Positions 35,001-48,551 are shown, counted from the stretch's first letter. The stretch is 64,000 bases of DNA from Citrus sinensis (GCF_022201045.2 NC_068563.1:27129001-27193000); one strand, 5' to 3'. The notes: a model not told the origin generated them from the sequence alone. Numbers and translations are program-made.

Positions 35001-38000
35001 CTGCAGTGACGTTTAACGATTACATCAAATATCGAGGGCTTTCGTCAGGCTGCAACGTTCTTTTTGCAGTGCTTTTGTAAATATCATCTTTAATAGAAAA
35101 TATAGTAATGTGTCCAGGTTTTTTTTTTTTTTTTTAATTTTAATAACAAACAATACATGTAAGACTATTTTTTTTTAATAAGATTGGTTTCTCTCATTAA
35201 AAATGTTTCATAATTGAGCATCTATATCTTATTTGTAGATGTTAAACATTCAACATCTGTAAATATTTTATTCTCTCACTAAATTGACACGTTTCGAATT
35301 GGAAAAAAAAATCTAATACTAAAAATGAAATAGACTCTATCTATTTACAAAAATAAAATCTTCTAAGTTATTAAATCTCAAATTGTTATATATGTAATTG
35401 ATTTATTTTCATTTGTGCACGTCTACATTATATAATATATAAACTAATTAACTGTATAACATCATTATTTTACATATCCAAATTGATGTAAAATGATTAT
35501 TCAAAATTTGGTTTAGCGTGTTTTGTGAAGTAAGAAATTTAACCCGAGAGGGGGGGGGGGGAAAGAAAGAAAAATTGGTCATAAAGTAGAATTATGATCT
35601 GAAAGTGACAGACTCTTTCAACTTCTGTTATTCTCACTAAGAGGAGATATTGCCTTGGATTTTTCTTGTGCGTCATTGAGTGCATGCGGCCATCTTCCCG
35701 ATGGCATTTGCTTCTTCGCAGCAGGGAAAGGGGGAGTTTTTATTGCATGCCTGCCATTTACTGGAACAAAAAATCAGACAAAGAAATCAGTGGACTTGAC
35801 ATTTTCTTTATTGTAAATCAAATCATGCTCGATTGGTTCAATCTATCTATTCATCTTTGATTTGATATTGATATATATGGTAATTCATTGTGAAAACGTT
35901 GCTGCAGCAAAGGATGCAGCTGATATTCCCATCCCAGGCAATTTTGTATACTATCAAGCCAAGCCCCATTGTGCATCTATGATTCGCTCTTGTAATATGA
36001 TCAACATATTTTGTTTTTCCTTTTCAAAAAAAAAAAAAAACATCTTTTGTTTTTCTAATTATTGATAATTTAAAGTCCCTGTAAAATACTTTTAAAATTT
36101 TCTTTTAAAACAATCCCGGTCAAATACTAGTAAAAAATAAAACTTCATTATTTTCATTGTGCATGAAACTTCCACATATTATAATAATAAAAAGCAGAAA
36201 GTGTTAATCCCAATCCAGCAAGTAACCGGTAAATATCTTAATAAGTTAATATTATGATGAGGGTCCGCCTGCGTTACATTTAATGTAACGTTATTTCAAC
36301 CCCGATCATGTAATGCCACGTGGAGATCATGTAAAAATGATAATCTGATTAAATTCTCTCCAATAAAAAATCTCTGGCCCACGTGGGTGATCGAGCAAAC
36401 TGATATGTGACAGACCCAAAAATAGTAGCATCCCCTTCCCCCCATTTTTGGATTGATTCGTTGATTGGACTGTCGTCCAGATCACCAACTTCAATGAATG
36501 TCAATGATCAAATCCAACGGCTCCCATTCGCCCTCCCACTCTCCAAGGAATGTTATCTTCAATTAGCAAAAAGTTAAACTCCACGTAATATTTTCCTTTT
36601 GTCTTTCGTTTATTAAAACACCCCCGGATCAGAAACTACAAACCATGTATCATCATTACAATTGTCCCAGCCGTCGGATTCATCTACTCGGTGAGATCCA
36701 ACGGTGGATATTGACTGCATACTCTGCTGTACGTACGTTTAGCGGCAGTAACAATAATAAAATTTAACCCGACAGAACTACGAGTGAGAGTTTTAGAGAG
36801 AACAAACAGAGAGAGAGTTGTGTGTGTGTCTGTTGTTTCCGTACAGTATCAGTAGTCTGGCTTTTTATTGGAAACCGGTGATTTATAATTGTCCCCACGC
36901 AAAAGATATCTGGCGGTGGACATTCAAAGTTAGTCCAGATGTGGGTCCCGATACTTGCAGGTGACGTAATATTCAATTAACCTCTACAGTGAACTTTGTC
37001 CAGTTACTTCCCGTCCAATCACCACAATGGCTCCGCTCGAGCTTGAAGAGAAGAAACCGGGGGCCCCTCTTCTTGAACTAATGTTAACTTCGCCACGTCA
37101 TCGTTTTGAGATTTGCAATTTCTTAATTTGTTGACGCTGTAATTTTACTCCATTTCAAGGTAAAAAAAAAAATGTATGTCATTCTAATTGCAAGAAAAAA
37201 AAAAATGCTTTGGTTTGTACTGTGGCTTTTCTATTCAAATAAGTAATAAATAAATCTCTTTGTCCATAAATATACTAATTATGTGAGGAATTTGTGAAGA
37301 ATTGTCGAAAATTTATTGATTTAGCATAATGTATGACAATTATATAGACTTTAGCTATTGTGCCTCAAGGTTAGTGTGCTCTATAGTCTAGAAACTATTA
37401 AATTGTCAGATTTTATTTACTTTCCAACTATTTAATAGGATTCCAATTGTAAGATATAATAACCTAAAGATATCATAATTAGACCCAACAATATATTAAA
37501 GTAATATCATTTACACAATAGAGACAGCATGTTAGCCTTGCAATCATCCAAAAAAAAAACTCTAATGAGTCATTATACGTACAATTATATTAAAAGTTGT
37601 TAGTAGTATCATTAAATAAAAATACAATTATTATATTATTATGTCTAATGGTGTAACCTCTTATTTTTAAGTCAAGAGTTGTCATGATTTTAAAAGCTAT
37701 AGATTAGTGACTTCTTTTTTTCCTTTTTTTTGGGGAGGGGGGGGGGGGGGGGGGGAAAAACAACAAAAATAACTAGCATGGTAATTGTATTTGTAATATC
37801 ATGATTATTAAGTAGACGAATGAGATGAATCCAAAACAGATTAGCAAAGCTCACGAGGTAAATATGAGCTGTGACGAGTGGTACATCGGCAATTAATGTA
37901 TTAACCAAAGGGTATTTCCAAATAGACCCACGTGTTCCCTTTTCTTGTTTCACCAACGAAATAAAGCTATAAAGAAATTTCTGTCCAGACGACCCTACGA

Positions 38001-38170
38001 GGGGACACAAGATTGAAAATTCAATTCTTGAAGATTCACGAGAGCAGACAGTTTTCCGCCGTTAAATCTAACGGCAACAAAATCAAGGAAAAAATAACTG
38101 TTTGAATTGCGCAGCGCGCTTTAGACGTTAAAGCCAACGGCTGATTATAGCTTTTGCAATTATTGTGCTT
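32051..38170. other. Gene-poor 6-kb region
   Basis: No supported gene. Short frames at 34482-34811, 35666-36065 and 36764-36976 match nothing I know. About 34700-35010 is less AT-rich and ends with AAGCCTAAGCCTAAGCCTAG and AAACCCTAGC, resembling a plant promoter or 5' leader but with no following gene. At 36272-36290 there is a near-perfect palindrome (CGTTACATT, T, AATGTAACG). CACGTG G-boxes occur near 36318 and 36381. G homopolymers lie at 35550-35561 and 37737-37755. The last 2 kb may be distal promoter of the BEL1-like gene. Confidence 0.45.
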
Positions 38171-39195
38171 TTGACTCGAACCCAAGCTCTTTTACAGCAT
38201 ACTGTCGCCTCCCTCATTTCCCGCCGGAATTTCTCCGGCCACTCATCTTAGCCCCCTTCTCTAAGGGGTCAGGCCCAGAATTGAGATCAAATCACCCATA
38301 TGCGTTCTTCTGGTAATCTTTCTTGTTTTTTCTCTTTTTTTTTGGGCACGTTTTCTTTATGTATGTTGTAGAAGATGTGAAGAAGATCAACTGAATTGAG
38401 GACTGAATTCATGTAGCGGTACACTTTCCTTGCCGGCTCCATTACTGTGTACCTTTTATGGCTTTGTTTTGAATAATGAAATGATATCGTTACTTTATGT
38501 GTTATCCTTTTTCGGCTTTTCTTTTACCCTCTTCATGTGCATAATGATCAACTTTTCTTTTTCTATTTTTTTTTCTTTGTAAAGCACAGCTTCACAAGAA
38601 TGTTTAAAACTTGTTGTTGGAGTCTCAACTCTCAGTAACTTGATCCCCATGTGACAGTCTCTGTAACTTGGGATTGATGATGCACTGCAGTAGCTGCCAA
38701 ATTAGGGTTTCAGTAGTTGACGTGAAGTATGTGGTTATATATATGTATATAGATTATACGTATTTACAGAAAGTGTAGGTATAGTTATTTTGCTTCCTTT
38801 GTTCTCTGTGTAATGGTTTGTTTGAGATCTACGAGCTATGTTGAAAGAGGAAATGAATGACAGTATTTGGAATCTCTCTTTCCTGCAGTAGTTTTAATTT
38901 GCTTCCATATGTGCTTTCTTTCTGTGGTGACAAAAACGTTTATTTTCTACCTCTCCTGCGTTTATATACTGTTTCTACCCACTTGTATCTTCTGTTCATT
39001 TTATGTACTTTTGTCTTTGACGGATGCTCTCTTTGAATTATTTTCTTTATATTTTGAAACGACGGTGATTTTGCTGCAGGAAAATGCTTAGATCGCATGA
39101 TAAGCTTGATGGGGTTATAGGACAATGGTTGGGTTTTTTGTTGACTGAGATTTGCTGGTAACTGATCAGTTATATATATTTATATATATCGGCGG
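38171..39195 (+). promoter_or_regulatory. 5' leader of the BEL1-like gene with probable intron
   Basis: Pyrimidine-rich DNA near 38200-38280 suggests the transcription start. A plausible leader intron runs from a GGTAATC donor near 38311 to the acceptor TTTTGCTGCAG ending at 39079. The leader would then contain a 25-codon upstream frame (39084-39161) before the main ATG at 39196. Inferred from splice-like words only. Confidence 0.4.
39084..39161 (+). other. Upstream ORF in the BEL1-like leader, 25 codons
   Basis: ATG at 39084 in AAAATGCTT opens a frame that ends TAA at 39159-39161, 34 bases before the main ATG, and encodes MLRSHDKL to EICW. If the leader is spliced as suggested, ribosomes would meet this first, so it could dampen translation of the homeodomain protein. 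Conservation is unknown. Confidence 0.4.
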
Positions 39196-42100
39196 ATGGA
39201 TATGAACAACTTTAGGCCTCAGTCGTCACATGTAGCACAGCAAAGCCGTCGCGATAAGCTAAGGATTCAACAGCACTTGGAAGACTTAAGTGAACATAGT
39301 AACTTGGAGCAATCATCATCAGTCAATGTTAGAAATGGCATTTCATTTTATGATTCATCAACGACTCTTGTTTCCTCCTCTGAGCTTATAAACTTCTCAG
39401 CAAATTCCAGTGTGTTAACAGCTCAAAGGGAGGCAATGGGGCACCAAGAATTAAGTGATTCTCATCATCAACATGATCAACACAGCAATACTAGTAGGCC
39501 TATAATGACTGGGGGTGATTTATTTACCATTTTGCCTCACACAGCTGTAGCTTCATCTCATCACTTTAGAGCCACCGGTGATCATTTTCAAGGTTGTTGT
39601 GACCTGAAAGGTCTTGATCATTCACAGTCAATTTCTGAGTGGATGGTGAATTATGCAAGTGGATCATCTGGTAGGGAAAGCAATCAAAATGTAATGCTTG
39701 ATGGGGAAGTCGTGTCAAATAATAGTAATTCTACATCTAGAAAAATTTTGAGGCCAAATAATTACAATGAGTATCAAGATCATGTTCAGTCTACTTCAGT
39801 AAATCAACCAAGTGAAAAGCTTTTTGGGGACATGCATTATGCTACTCCAATTTTCCCAAACACTGTTCAAGATGTTGTCACTTTGGCTTCTGTTGGAACT
39901 CATGGATTAGAGGTTGCTTCACTTTTGCAACAGAGTAATGCAAGAGAAACTGGCCATGTTACATGGACTGATCACTCTGGGAATGAGCTTGTGCTTCTTC
40001 CAAGCTATGGCAACCAAACAAGTGCTATTCGGTATAGTGATCCGAGTAATTGGACTAGTAGACCAGCAGCTGAGAGTTTTCATCAATGGAGTACTGAATC
40101 GGGTTTGCGGAATGTTGCGAGTGATGCTGCTACACAAGGTCTATCTCTGTCACTTTCATCGAATCCACCATCCGATGAAATGAATGCTGGTCACTTTGCA
40201 GGAGGATATGAGTCTCAAAACTTACACTTCAAGACCGATTCAAGATCTGGGAACTCTAGTCTTTTGGGTTCATTTCCGAAGCCATCTATTATCCGCAAAG
40301 GAAGTGGAAAATCTGTTCAGGATATGGGTACATCTAGTTACAATGTTCATCGGAATACTGGCCCTCTTGGGCCTTTCACTGGGTATGCAACTATTCTGAA
40401 GAATTCAAGATTCTTGAAGCCAGCTCAAGAGCTCTTGGATGAGTTCTGCTGTGTGAAGAAATCAAAATATGGCAGGAGGGGCAATGTATCTGAGAGATTC
40501 TCTGGAGATAGAGCTAGTGCTTCTGCTTCAGCAGAAGCTGATGCTGCTGATGTAGCTGATAGGGAGGTTGGAGCTAAGGGTAAAAATAGCACTTCACGTG
40601 TTTCGTCGCCCACGTTTTACAGTTCAAACCAAATTAGTTGTGAAGGAGGAGTTGGGTGCAGCTCTGGTGAATCCCACAGGCCTGAGTACCAAGAAATGAG
40701 GGCAAAGCTCTTGTATTTGCAGGAAGAGGTTTGTTATATATTTCTTATTTTACCCTTGTGCACCTTTGATTTCATGAACGAAAAATTTTAGCCTTAATTG
40801 TTGTTAGGTAATTAGATTAGTTGTTACTAGCCAATACTTTACTTGATTTATTGTTACTAGGGAATTTGAATCAATACCATGGGATTGCATCAATGTATGA
40901 GTTCAATTTTTGTTCTTTTTGTATAGAGTTTGCATTAAATAATTAAATCTCCAAAGAAAATTTAATTAATCCCGTGGTACATGGTTTTATTTGCCTCTGC
41001 AAATTAATTTTTGATATTTTTAGACCATAGTCATATCTGGACCTTTATAAAGAGTTTTGGAATTCTTGATGGTCTTTGTTGATGTGGATTACTTCAGTTC
41101 CTCTACCCCATAGGTCGTGAGATTTCATCTAATCTCACCTACCTCTTCAAATTTGGGAAATTACCTTATAGAAAGAACAATATAATTAATTTTAGATTTG
41201 CTTGTGTCATCAATCAATAGAATAGATGGCTTGTTGAAATTTTCTTCTATGTATTTCCTTTTATGAATTAGACTTATGATTGGTCAAGATTTGGAGAACT
41301 TTGTGCTGAAATCACTCAGATGTAAAGTTTTGATTTTTTGCATATTGTTAACATGCATTAACCTTATATTTCTTATTTACTCTTTCAAATTTCTGACTGC
41401 TGTTGCAGCTTTTCTTAATTTGCTAATGTATGCCAGTGATAGATTAGAGGGCGTTAATTTCCCTAACTGATTTCGAATATAGCATAACATCTGCATGATA
41501 TAACAATTTTTTTTTTTAAACAATTATTCATCTTTCAAATATGTGTTATGTACATATGTTTTTCTTTAATTCTAGACTTAGTTTGTACAATTGCTTGGAT
41601 GTTAGTTTAGGAAAATATGTCAGATATTTTTGCTCAACATTCCTGTTCATAATTTCTTTCCTATAGGGTTCTCATGTTGTTTGCTTTTCATGTTTTTTTT
41701 CAAGTATTCTCTATTTGCTTAATTCGGGCTCAATTTGGACAATTGGTCGGCTTTAAGTTGATTAATTTGGGGCTATTCTTCTTCTTCCATTAGTTTTGAA
41801 AGTTTATGTTATGAGTCTGGCCTCTTTCTATTTTTAATGCACATAGACAAATTATCAATCTTTTTTCCCCTTGTACTTGTTTGTATGTTGGTTTGATATT
41901 ATGTCAATTTAGAGCTGTGAACAGTCAAAAACACAATTTTCTTTCCATAAACATCGTTGACTATCCATACTGTATGAATTCAGTTGGGATGAAGTTAATC
42001 ATTCCCAATTGCTACTAATGTTAGTACATATATCCGTGACATTATCATTTTGTATTTAATAGAAAATTCTCTCAAGTCTTATTCTTTAATAGAAAATTAT

Positions 42101-44196
42101 TTTCCATCTTGTCATGTGCCTCTTTGGATTTTATGAGAATTCAATTTAACAAATTCAATTTTTCCTTTCAAGGAACCATATTGATGGTAAAGAAGATTAC
42201 TTGATTTTTATGCTAATTAAACTTGATTGATTTAGTTGATTGCTATGGTAAAATCAATCTTTGATTATACTTAATGTTGATATGTAGATTTAAGGAGCAC
42301 TAAAGATTCTACTATCCCTACATCATTCGGATTTCTCATGAGAGTTGAATGGTGTTTTGTCTTATGTCCAAGCTCTTAAGCAACTTTATGCCTGAGAAAT
42401 GCTCCCTCTGTCTGTATGATGTATGGCAATAAATTTTGGCTCAACAATGCGCACTTCTTTAAAGGGCCCTGTTGAATTCGGAACCTAATTATTTGTCGAC
42501 TTATGGTGTTTGAAGTCCTATTAAAGCTGAAAAGAATAGTCTATGTAGTTACCGACATGGTACTTATTTTGCTCTCTAGGTAGCTATTAGTTTTCCCAAT
42601 TTGGTCCTTGTTTGGTGCTTCATCAAAAAATGAACACTACAGTGAAGGTTGCTTTGTGTCCCATCAATATTCTCTGTAAAGTGATGTCCTTATATTGCAT
42701 CATTATAGACTTTAGCATATCTCCATACCAGTAATTTGCCATGATGCTTTGTTCTTATGGAGATTCATTGTTCAAAATCCTTTTGCTGAATGCTTCCCTG
42801 TGTTATTGAAGGTCTCCAAAAGGTACAAGCTTTATCACCAGCAGCTACAAATGGTAGTTTCGTCCTTCGAGTCGGTCGCGGGTCTTAGTGGTGCTACCCC
42901 ATATGTTTCTTTAGCTTTCAAAGCAATTTCAAAGAACTTCCGATGCCTAAAGAGTGCTATCATGAATCAGCTTAAGCATGTAGCAAAAGCCTTGGGGGAG
43001 GAAATGCGATCCTCAGCTACTGTTACAAGTAGTAGTAGAGGTCATATTACTAACACGTCGGCTAAGCTTAATTGCTTGGACCAAATTTTGCAAAAGCATA
43101 AATCTGGCGGGGCTAATGTGGGCTTCCTCGAACCCCAACAACATGTCTGGAGGCCCCAGAGAGGTCTACCAGAACGAGCGGTGGCAATTCTTAGAGCATG
43201 GTTGTTTGAGCATTTTCTCCATCCGTGAGTTTCCTTTCATCTTTCTTGCTTTCTCTGTCTAAACTTTGTTGTTCAGTTAATTGATTTTGCCTTTCAACAT
43301 TTTTTAGGTACCCTACGGACACAGATAAGCACATGTTAGCCACTCAAACTGGTCTCTCTAGAAACCAGGTAGGGTCAGCTCCCTATAAGTTAATTATTAT
43401 GTCTACTTCTTTCAAACAATTTTCTTGATTGAATTAGCATATTGCATACTTGCCACAGGGGTTGTGGGCCGTTGGTCAATTTTATAATGTTTAATTTTCC
43501 CCCACCCATGTGTTGATTCATTCATTTAGCCTTCTACTTTTTGAGGTCTTTATGTCAACTATTGAATTTACTCTGTTTGTGGCTATAGGTTTCCCGTCTC
43601 CAAGTCATGTACTTCTGATTGTCTGTTTTGGTGTTACTGCTTGAGTGCACTAATGAAATTTGACTAATTACTTAATGCAGGTTTCCAATTGGTTTATAAA
43701 TGCCCGAGTTCGAGTTTGGAAGCCAATGGTGGAAGAAATACACATGCTTGAAACCCAAGGATCAGTAGCAACCAACCAAGACTTTAAAACTAAAACTGAT
43801 GGACAGTCTCTTAGTGATGGTACTGCAGGCAGCAGTTTTAATGGTGATCAACCAATGAACGACAAGCTAGCTATTAGTGCAATGTCTGATGAACATATGG
43901 ATTACTCAGGCATTGGATCCTCACGAAGCAACAATGAAGAAGGGCTTAATGCTGAACACTGGAATCAGGAGAAGCGATCAAGAGTAGATAGTAATCATCG
44001 GCTCACAACAAGCATGGACAGGTCCTTGATGGGTTTTATACCGTACCAGAGAAACATGATTGAAGTCGGGGGATTAAGTGCCGTGTCACTTACGTTAGGG
44101 CTAAGGCATGGGGTGGAAAGTTCACCACAGCAACAACAGGAGGATCAGCTTAGGAGGCAATATGGGGGTCAAATGATTCATGATTTTGCGGGTTGA
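39196..44196 (+). CDS. BLH: BEL1-like homeodomain (TALE) transcription factor, 4 coding exons
   Basis: Nuclear DNA-binding TALE homeodomain protein that normally works as a dimer with KNOX partners in meristem and organ development. Exons: 39196-40728, 42812-43224, 43308-43368, 43681-44196; GT-AG introns, one open frame of 840 residues, at the long end for BEL1-like proteins. N-terminal [12 protein letters not shown] (12-23), ZIBEL-type GLSLSLSS (about 315), SKY box [15 protein letters not shown] (about 405-420), BELL domain ([20 protein letters not shown] onward, about 500-575), homeodomain (about 627-688) with the PYP loop insertion and recognition helix [19 protein letters not shown], and a C-terminal VSLTLGLRH. 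Exon borders fall where BELL genes usually have them, with one splice inside the homeodomain before VSNWF. The first intron is 2.1 kb. The Arabidopsis subgroup cannot be fixed from sequence alone. Confidence 0.95.
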
Positions 44197-45248
44197 TGGT
44201 TTTTTTCCTTTTTTCTATGAAACGTAAAAACTCAATTAGCTGCTAGAATCTGAAAAGATAAATCAGGCCATTAGCGCCCGTGTGCCACTATGTATTATAT
44301 ACGCACTTGCCAGAAAAATTTGTAGGAGTACAAGAAGCAGCAGCCTAGTAGGTAACCAGACATGGTGAATGAAATCCATTTTGTAGCAAGGTGAATGGGA
44401 GGATTTGTTACGATGTAAAAACATTTAAAATAAAACCCACAAATGGTTCGGTGCGAAGAGTTCAATGCAGAGTAAGTAATGTGACCTGTGAAATCAATCG
44501 TTAGGAGTCTTCTAGACATTAAACTCCGGGAAATTGCATTTACAAAATACAGCGATTCTGCACACTGAAGATTGGCAGGGTCTGAGAAACATGGAGAAGT
44601 TTTTCTTCAATAATTTCATTTCAAGCCCAATAAGTTATCTTTCCGACAAAGTTGCTTCCGTGTCGTTTATATATAGTATCACTGTTTTTTCCTCTTACTA
44701 CAACTAGAATATTGAAATTCAAATAGAGTACCTCAAATCTATTACTGACTAAATTATGAAATTATTTACCAAATTAATCTATAAAAATAAAAATAACGGA
44801 AGTCTATAGGATTATTAATGTGAGCTGGTTGAACTAAGGATCGAATAAGGATCCTGTGATAAGGATGAGCTCTTGGTGCAAAAAAGTTTAGTATGTTACA
44901 ATACGCTATGAGTTGTTGGATCATGGTATATATAAATGCAAATGGTCCAATAATTTTATCTCGCGCAGCTAGCCATGCATCAATGCCATTCATAAAGCAT
45001 TAATTAAATTACATTTATTTTATACAACAACACTAACATTAATTATTTTGCATTGCAATCACACTTGTGTAATTAAACAATTTACGAAGAAAGTTATAAT
45101 TTCCATATACATATTACTGTGATCGACATCAAGAAACACTCAAAGCATAAAGCAATATGATGATATTGACAATATATAGCGATAACTAATTCTCACACAA
45201 ACATTATTACGTTACGAAATTATCATTATAATCAAACTAACAAAGTGT
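44197..45248. other. Spacer between BEL1-like gene and peptide cluster
   Basis: 3' flanks of two convergent genes. No gene seen. From about 44995 the sequence begins to resemble 48205 onward, marking the left end of the oldest unit of the peptide-gene triplication. Confidence 0.45.
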
Positions 45249-45482
45249 TTAGCCACTGCTACCTCCAGCGTCTCCGCCATATTGGTTAAAGTCCTGCCTA
45301 GGGATATAGTGATGGTTATTCACGTTGCTTGGAGGATACCCAGATTTCACATTCGGGTCGCCCTCCGAAAGTACACGGCTGTCGTACGTTTCTGCATTTA
45401 AAGCCCTTCCGTTTGCCGCCAAGCAAGAGCTCAGTATCATGAGAAGGAGGGCAAGCCCTAGAAGCCTCATTTTTGCACTCAT
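45249..45482 (-). CDS. Small secreted peptide precursor 1 (tentatively PSY-like)
   Basis: A 77-residue precursor: signal peptide (MRLLGLALLLMILSSCLAA), a variable pro-region (NGRALNAETYDSRVLSEGD), then a C-terminal part with GYPPSNVNNHHYIPRQDF and a Gly/Ser tail. Small size, cleavable signal, variable middle and conserved C-terminal Tyr/Pro/Asn motif are typical of plant peptide hormone precursors. The Y-P-P-S-x-x-N-x-x-x-Y-x-P spacing loosely recalls the PSY tyrosine-sulfated family (motif DYxxPxxNxxHDP), but the Asp before Tyr is missing, so the family is a guess. Two homologues lie downstream on the same strand. Acts, if secreted, in the apoplast through a receptor kinase. 5'UTR intron about 45498-45614. 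Confidence 0.75.
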   Translation of the reverse strand: MSAKMRLLGLALLLMILSSCLAANGRALNAETYDSRVLSEGDPNVKSGYPPSNVNNHHYIPRQDFNQYGGDAGGSSG

Positions 45483-45686
45483 TTTGATCCGTCCTCCCTA
45501 TGTATAAATTTCAAACAAATTCAAGTTTAATGCATGCATGTTAGCAAATCTATGTAGAATGTTAATTTAGATCACAAAATTAAAATATTTATACATGTAG
45601 AATATTTTACTTACCCAGCTACAGATCAAGAGAACATTGAGTTAGGTACGTTTATTTTTTGGGGGGACGAAGGAGGATTATAAAGC

Positions 45687-45695
45687 CTTTATATA
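45687..45695 (-). promoter_or_regulatory. TATA box of peptide gene 1
   Basis: Minus strand TATATAAAG. The same word precedes the other two copies (49489-49497 and 53134-53142) at a similar distance from the 5'UTR splice donor. Confidence 0.65.
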
Positions 45696-45699
45696 GAGA

Positions 45700-48204
45700 T
45701 GCTATGATTTATGTGATTGACAGAAACAATATCAATTTTGGTGATGGGGAGTCCACCAAATGAGGCAATATTAAGTGGGATGGCCCTAGTATCTAACTAA
45801 AATTGTATTAAAATTTAAAAGCAATTAAAATGATTGAATTGAGAAAAACTTTTGTCCATATTAGCACTATAAATAGGAGATTTCCACGTTAACAAATGGA
45901 TCAACTTTGCTAAATCAAAAGTCAACTAGCCACAATGGAGATAGATACTGTGCTATTGCTCTGTGATGTCAAAGCATTGTAATTAATTCATATATCTACA
46001 TATAGGATTTGGAACCTTCTAAGAAGTTGACATTTGTGAAGTGGGTTTAATAATTAATTTAATTTAATTTAAATAAGACATTCGGAGATTTATTGGATTA
46101 AACAATAAACACTTATTCCAAATGAGAATATCTAAATGGTTTTAGCCATAAAATTAAAATTAAATGTGAGTTCATTTGGCAACTCAATATTCTACAATAT
46201 ATATGATACATAACTACTCAGTTGATAATGATGTTTCCTTTTACTTTTTCCATTTTAAGATAAACTACAAAGCAGAATACCTTAATGTAGTTGTAATACA
46301 TATTACTATTTATATCATCCCCAATGATAGTATTAACTCCATATCAGATAAAATAATAGCTACTTCCTTTATTGTTCATTTGTAATTTGCACAAACGTTG
46401 CGAAATTGTTGGGGTTAAATTAAGCTGATCAATGGCAGCTAAGAGTCTTCTCAACAAGAAATTTAGAAAGAGAAAATTTCTAATTAATTATTGCACTGAG
46501 TACTCTTGCTCCATCCAATACCTGTGAATCAAATTCAATTTCCAGTACAATAAAATATCTATAAAATAATATTATTAGGACTAAGAAAAATAATTATCTT
46601 AGCGATGTTATTTATTTATTCGATAAATAAATAAATTATGAATTTATCTGAGAAATAAATATTTGTCAATTATTTTTTAATTACATGTGTTAACTGGGTC
46701 TTTGTATTGTTCCTTTGACCAAGTTATTTATGAATTTTGAAAGTTATTATGTTTATGTAAAAAATATTAAGGAATATTTTAGTCTAAAATCATTAGATGC
46801 ATGTTTTAGAAAAGAGCTAAATTGATGAGAAAATTGAAATTTTCAAGAAACAATGTCCTAAATATTATGATTTTTATATGTTATTAATATCTTTACATTC
46901 GATTAATTATTAACTTATACTTTAATTGAACCTAAAGGATTTGAAAAAAATTATTATCTTATACATTTAGCGAGATTATTAATTTAGTACATGTCTGACC
47001 TAAGTCAAGACCGAAATATTTTATTATTTGTTCAAGATTATTGATTTATGGAGCATTCATTTATCAAAATTTTACCGTAACCCAAAAAAAATAAAAAAGA
47101 CGGCATTGTCAATGTGATAAATACAAGAGTATTTTCTTATGGAGTGGGCTTCATCCCTTGGTATACCACTGGATGGCAATGCAAATCACCAAGGAATCGA
47201 CTTACATTACATGGTTTGAATTTCATGCCCGTAATTATGATTTCACATATTTGCTTCTCTGTACGCAATTATTATTGCTGCATCCACCAATGGTAATGCT
47301 CGTCAATGGCTTGCATTATCGTAGGAAATAGGTGAGTGTATATGTGTGTGTCTGTATGCGCGTGTATATTCACACTTCTACACAATAAATGTGGAGGAAA
47401 GAATTAGGATTAACGGTTGAGATGATCTCTCTTATAAGCTTTCAAAATTTGTATGCTCTGCATTTATTAGTGATTATGTATGGTTTAGATTTAATTAAAT
47501 ATTTGTTTACATGTGCTATCTATTAATTACTAATCACCCACTCATATTTTATTTAGAAAAAAAAACTGAGAGAAATCTGATCCTCCGAGAATACCAAATC
47601 CGATGGCAACATTCAAGGTTTTGTATTGAACCATTGATATCTGATATTGAAGTTTTTGTTCCCCAATTTCATTTCAAGCCAATGCTCCAAGCTATAAATA
47701 ATATATATCCTTTTGCTTGTGGATTTGAGCCACAGATTGGATCACTTACAGGCCCAAAAAGTCTTCTCCTATGAAAGTTGCGATGCTTGTATGTTGTTTA
47801 TAGTAGTATCACAGGCTTCCCTCCCTCTATTTTTAATACAATTTCTTCTCTTCAATTGGAATTCAATTAATTGAGCTAAGCAGTAAATATTAAAGTGAAT
47901 TAATGCGAACGGTGGTCTACAGTCTACTTTATCTTTGGGGACTGGGGTTGCTTTTATGAATTCGTGACAATTTATAAAGGTTTCTTATCACGTGCCGCTA
48001 GCATGCATCAATTGGTAGAGTAGTATTAGACATCCAAAATTTTTATCTTAAAAAATTATCCTAAATGATTTAGTGTTCATCAATTGGTTGACGAAAAAAA
48101 TAATTAATTCACTCGAATCTTGTAAAAAAATACTAACCACTTAATTAATGACATATAATTTAGAATTAAATTTGAAATGTCTAACATTACTCATATTCGT
48201 AAGC
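45700..48204. other. Unit 1 promoter side and unique spacer
   Basis: Up to about 47350 this is the non-coding part of unit 1. From 47350 to 48204 I see unique AT-rich DNA with a GT/TA microsatellite near 47340-47370 and no supported gene; an 87-codon frame at 47511-47774 is unrecognised. Confidence 0.4.
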
Positions 48205-48551
48205 ATTAATTACCTTTATTTATTTTTATCAAACAACACTTGCATTCTATATCATAAAAACATTTCTATCATAAAAACATTTCTATAATTATACATTATA
48301 AATATATACAACATACAAACAAGCAAACTAATAGTTTCGACAAACATTATTACAATCTTATATACAAGAGAAAAAACATACATTATTGCATTAAACGACA
48401 TCAAGATTGACAAGACATACTTAAAATATACAATCATATGGTACATACTCAATACAAAGATAACTACTCAATCAACTTAATTCTCAGAGGAACATCATGT
48501 AATTTTCAGTATAAAGTTTTAGCCACTAGGAACACCCCTAACCTGGGGATG

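Larger units (their letters stand above)
44995..47350. repeat. Peptide-gene tandem unit 1 (diverged)
   Basis: Oldest copy of the triplicated segment. Recognisable matches to units 2 and 3: the left edge near 45000-45100, the gene, its TATA box and 5'UTR intron, the stretch AATGAGAATATCTAAATGG near 46120, and CATGCCCGTAATTATGATTTC near 47224. Gaps and substitutions are frequent, and 46390-47100 looks unrelated. Confidence 0.7.

Noticed and set aside
39914..40399. Two other plus-strand frames inside exon 1 of the BEL1-like gene
   Set aside because: Out-of-frame shadows; the main frame carries the ZIBEL and SKY motifs.
47511..47774. 87-codon plus-strand frame in the spacer before unit 2
   Set aside because: No signal peptide, domain or homologue recognised; composition like surrounding spacer.
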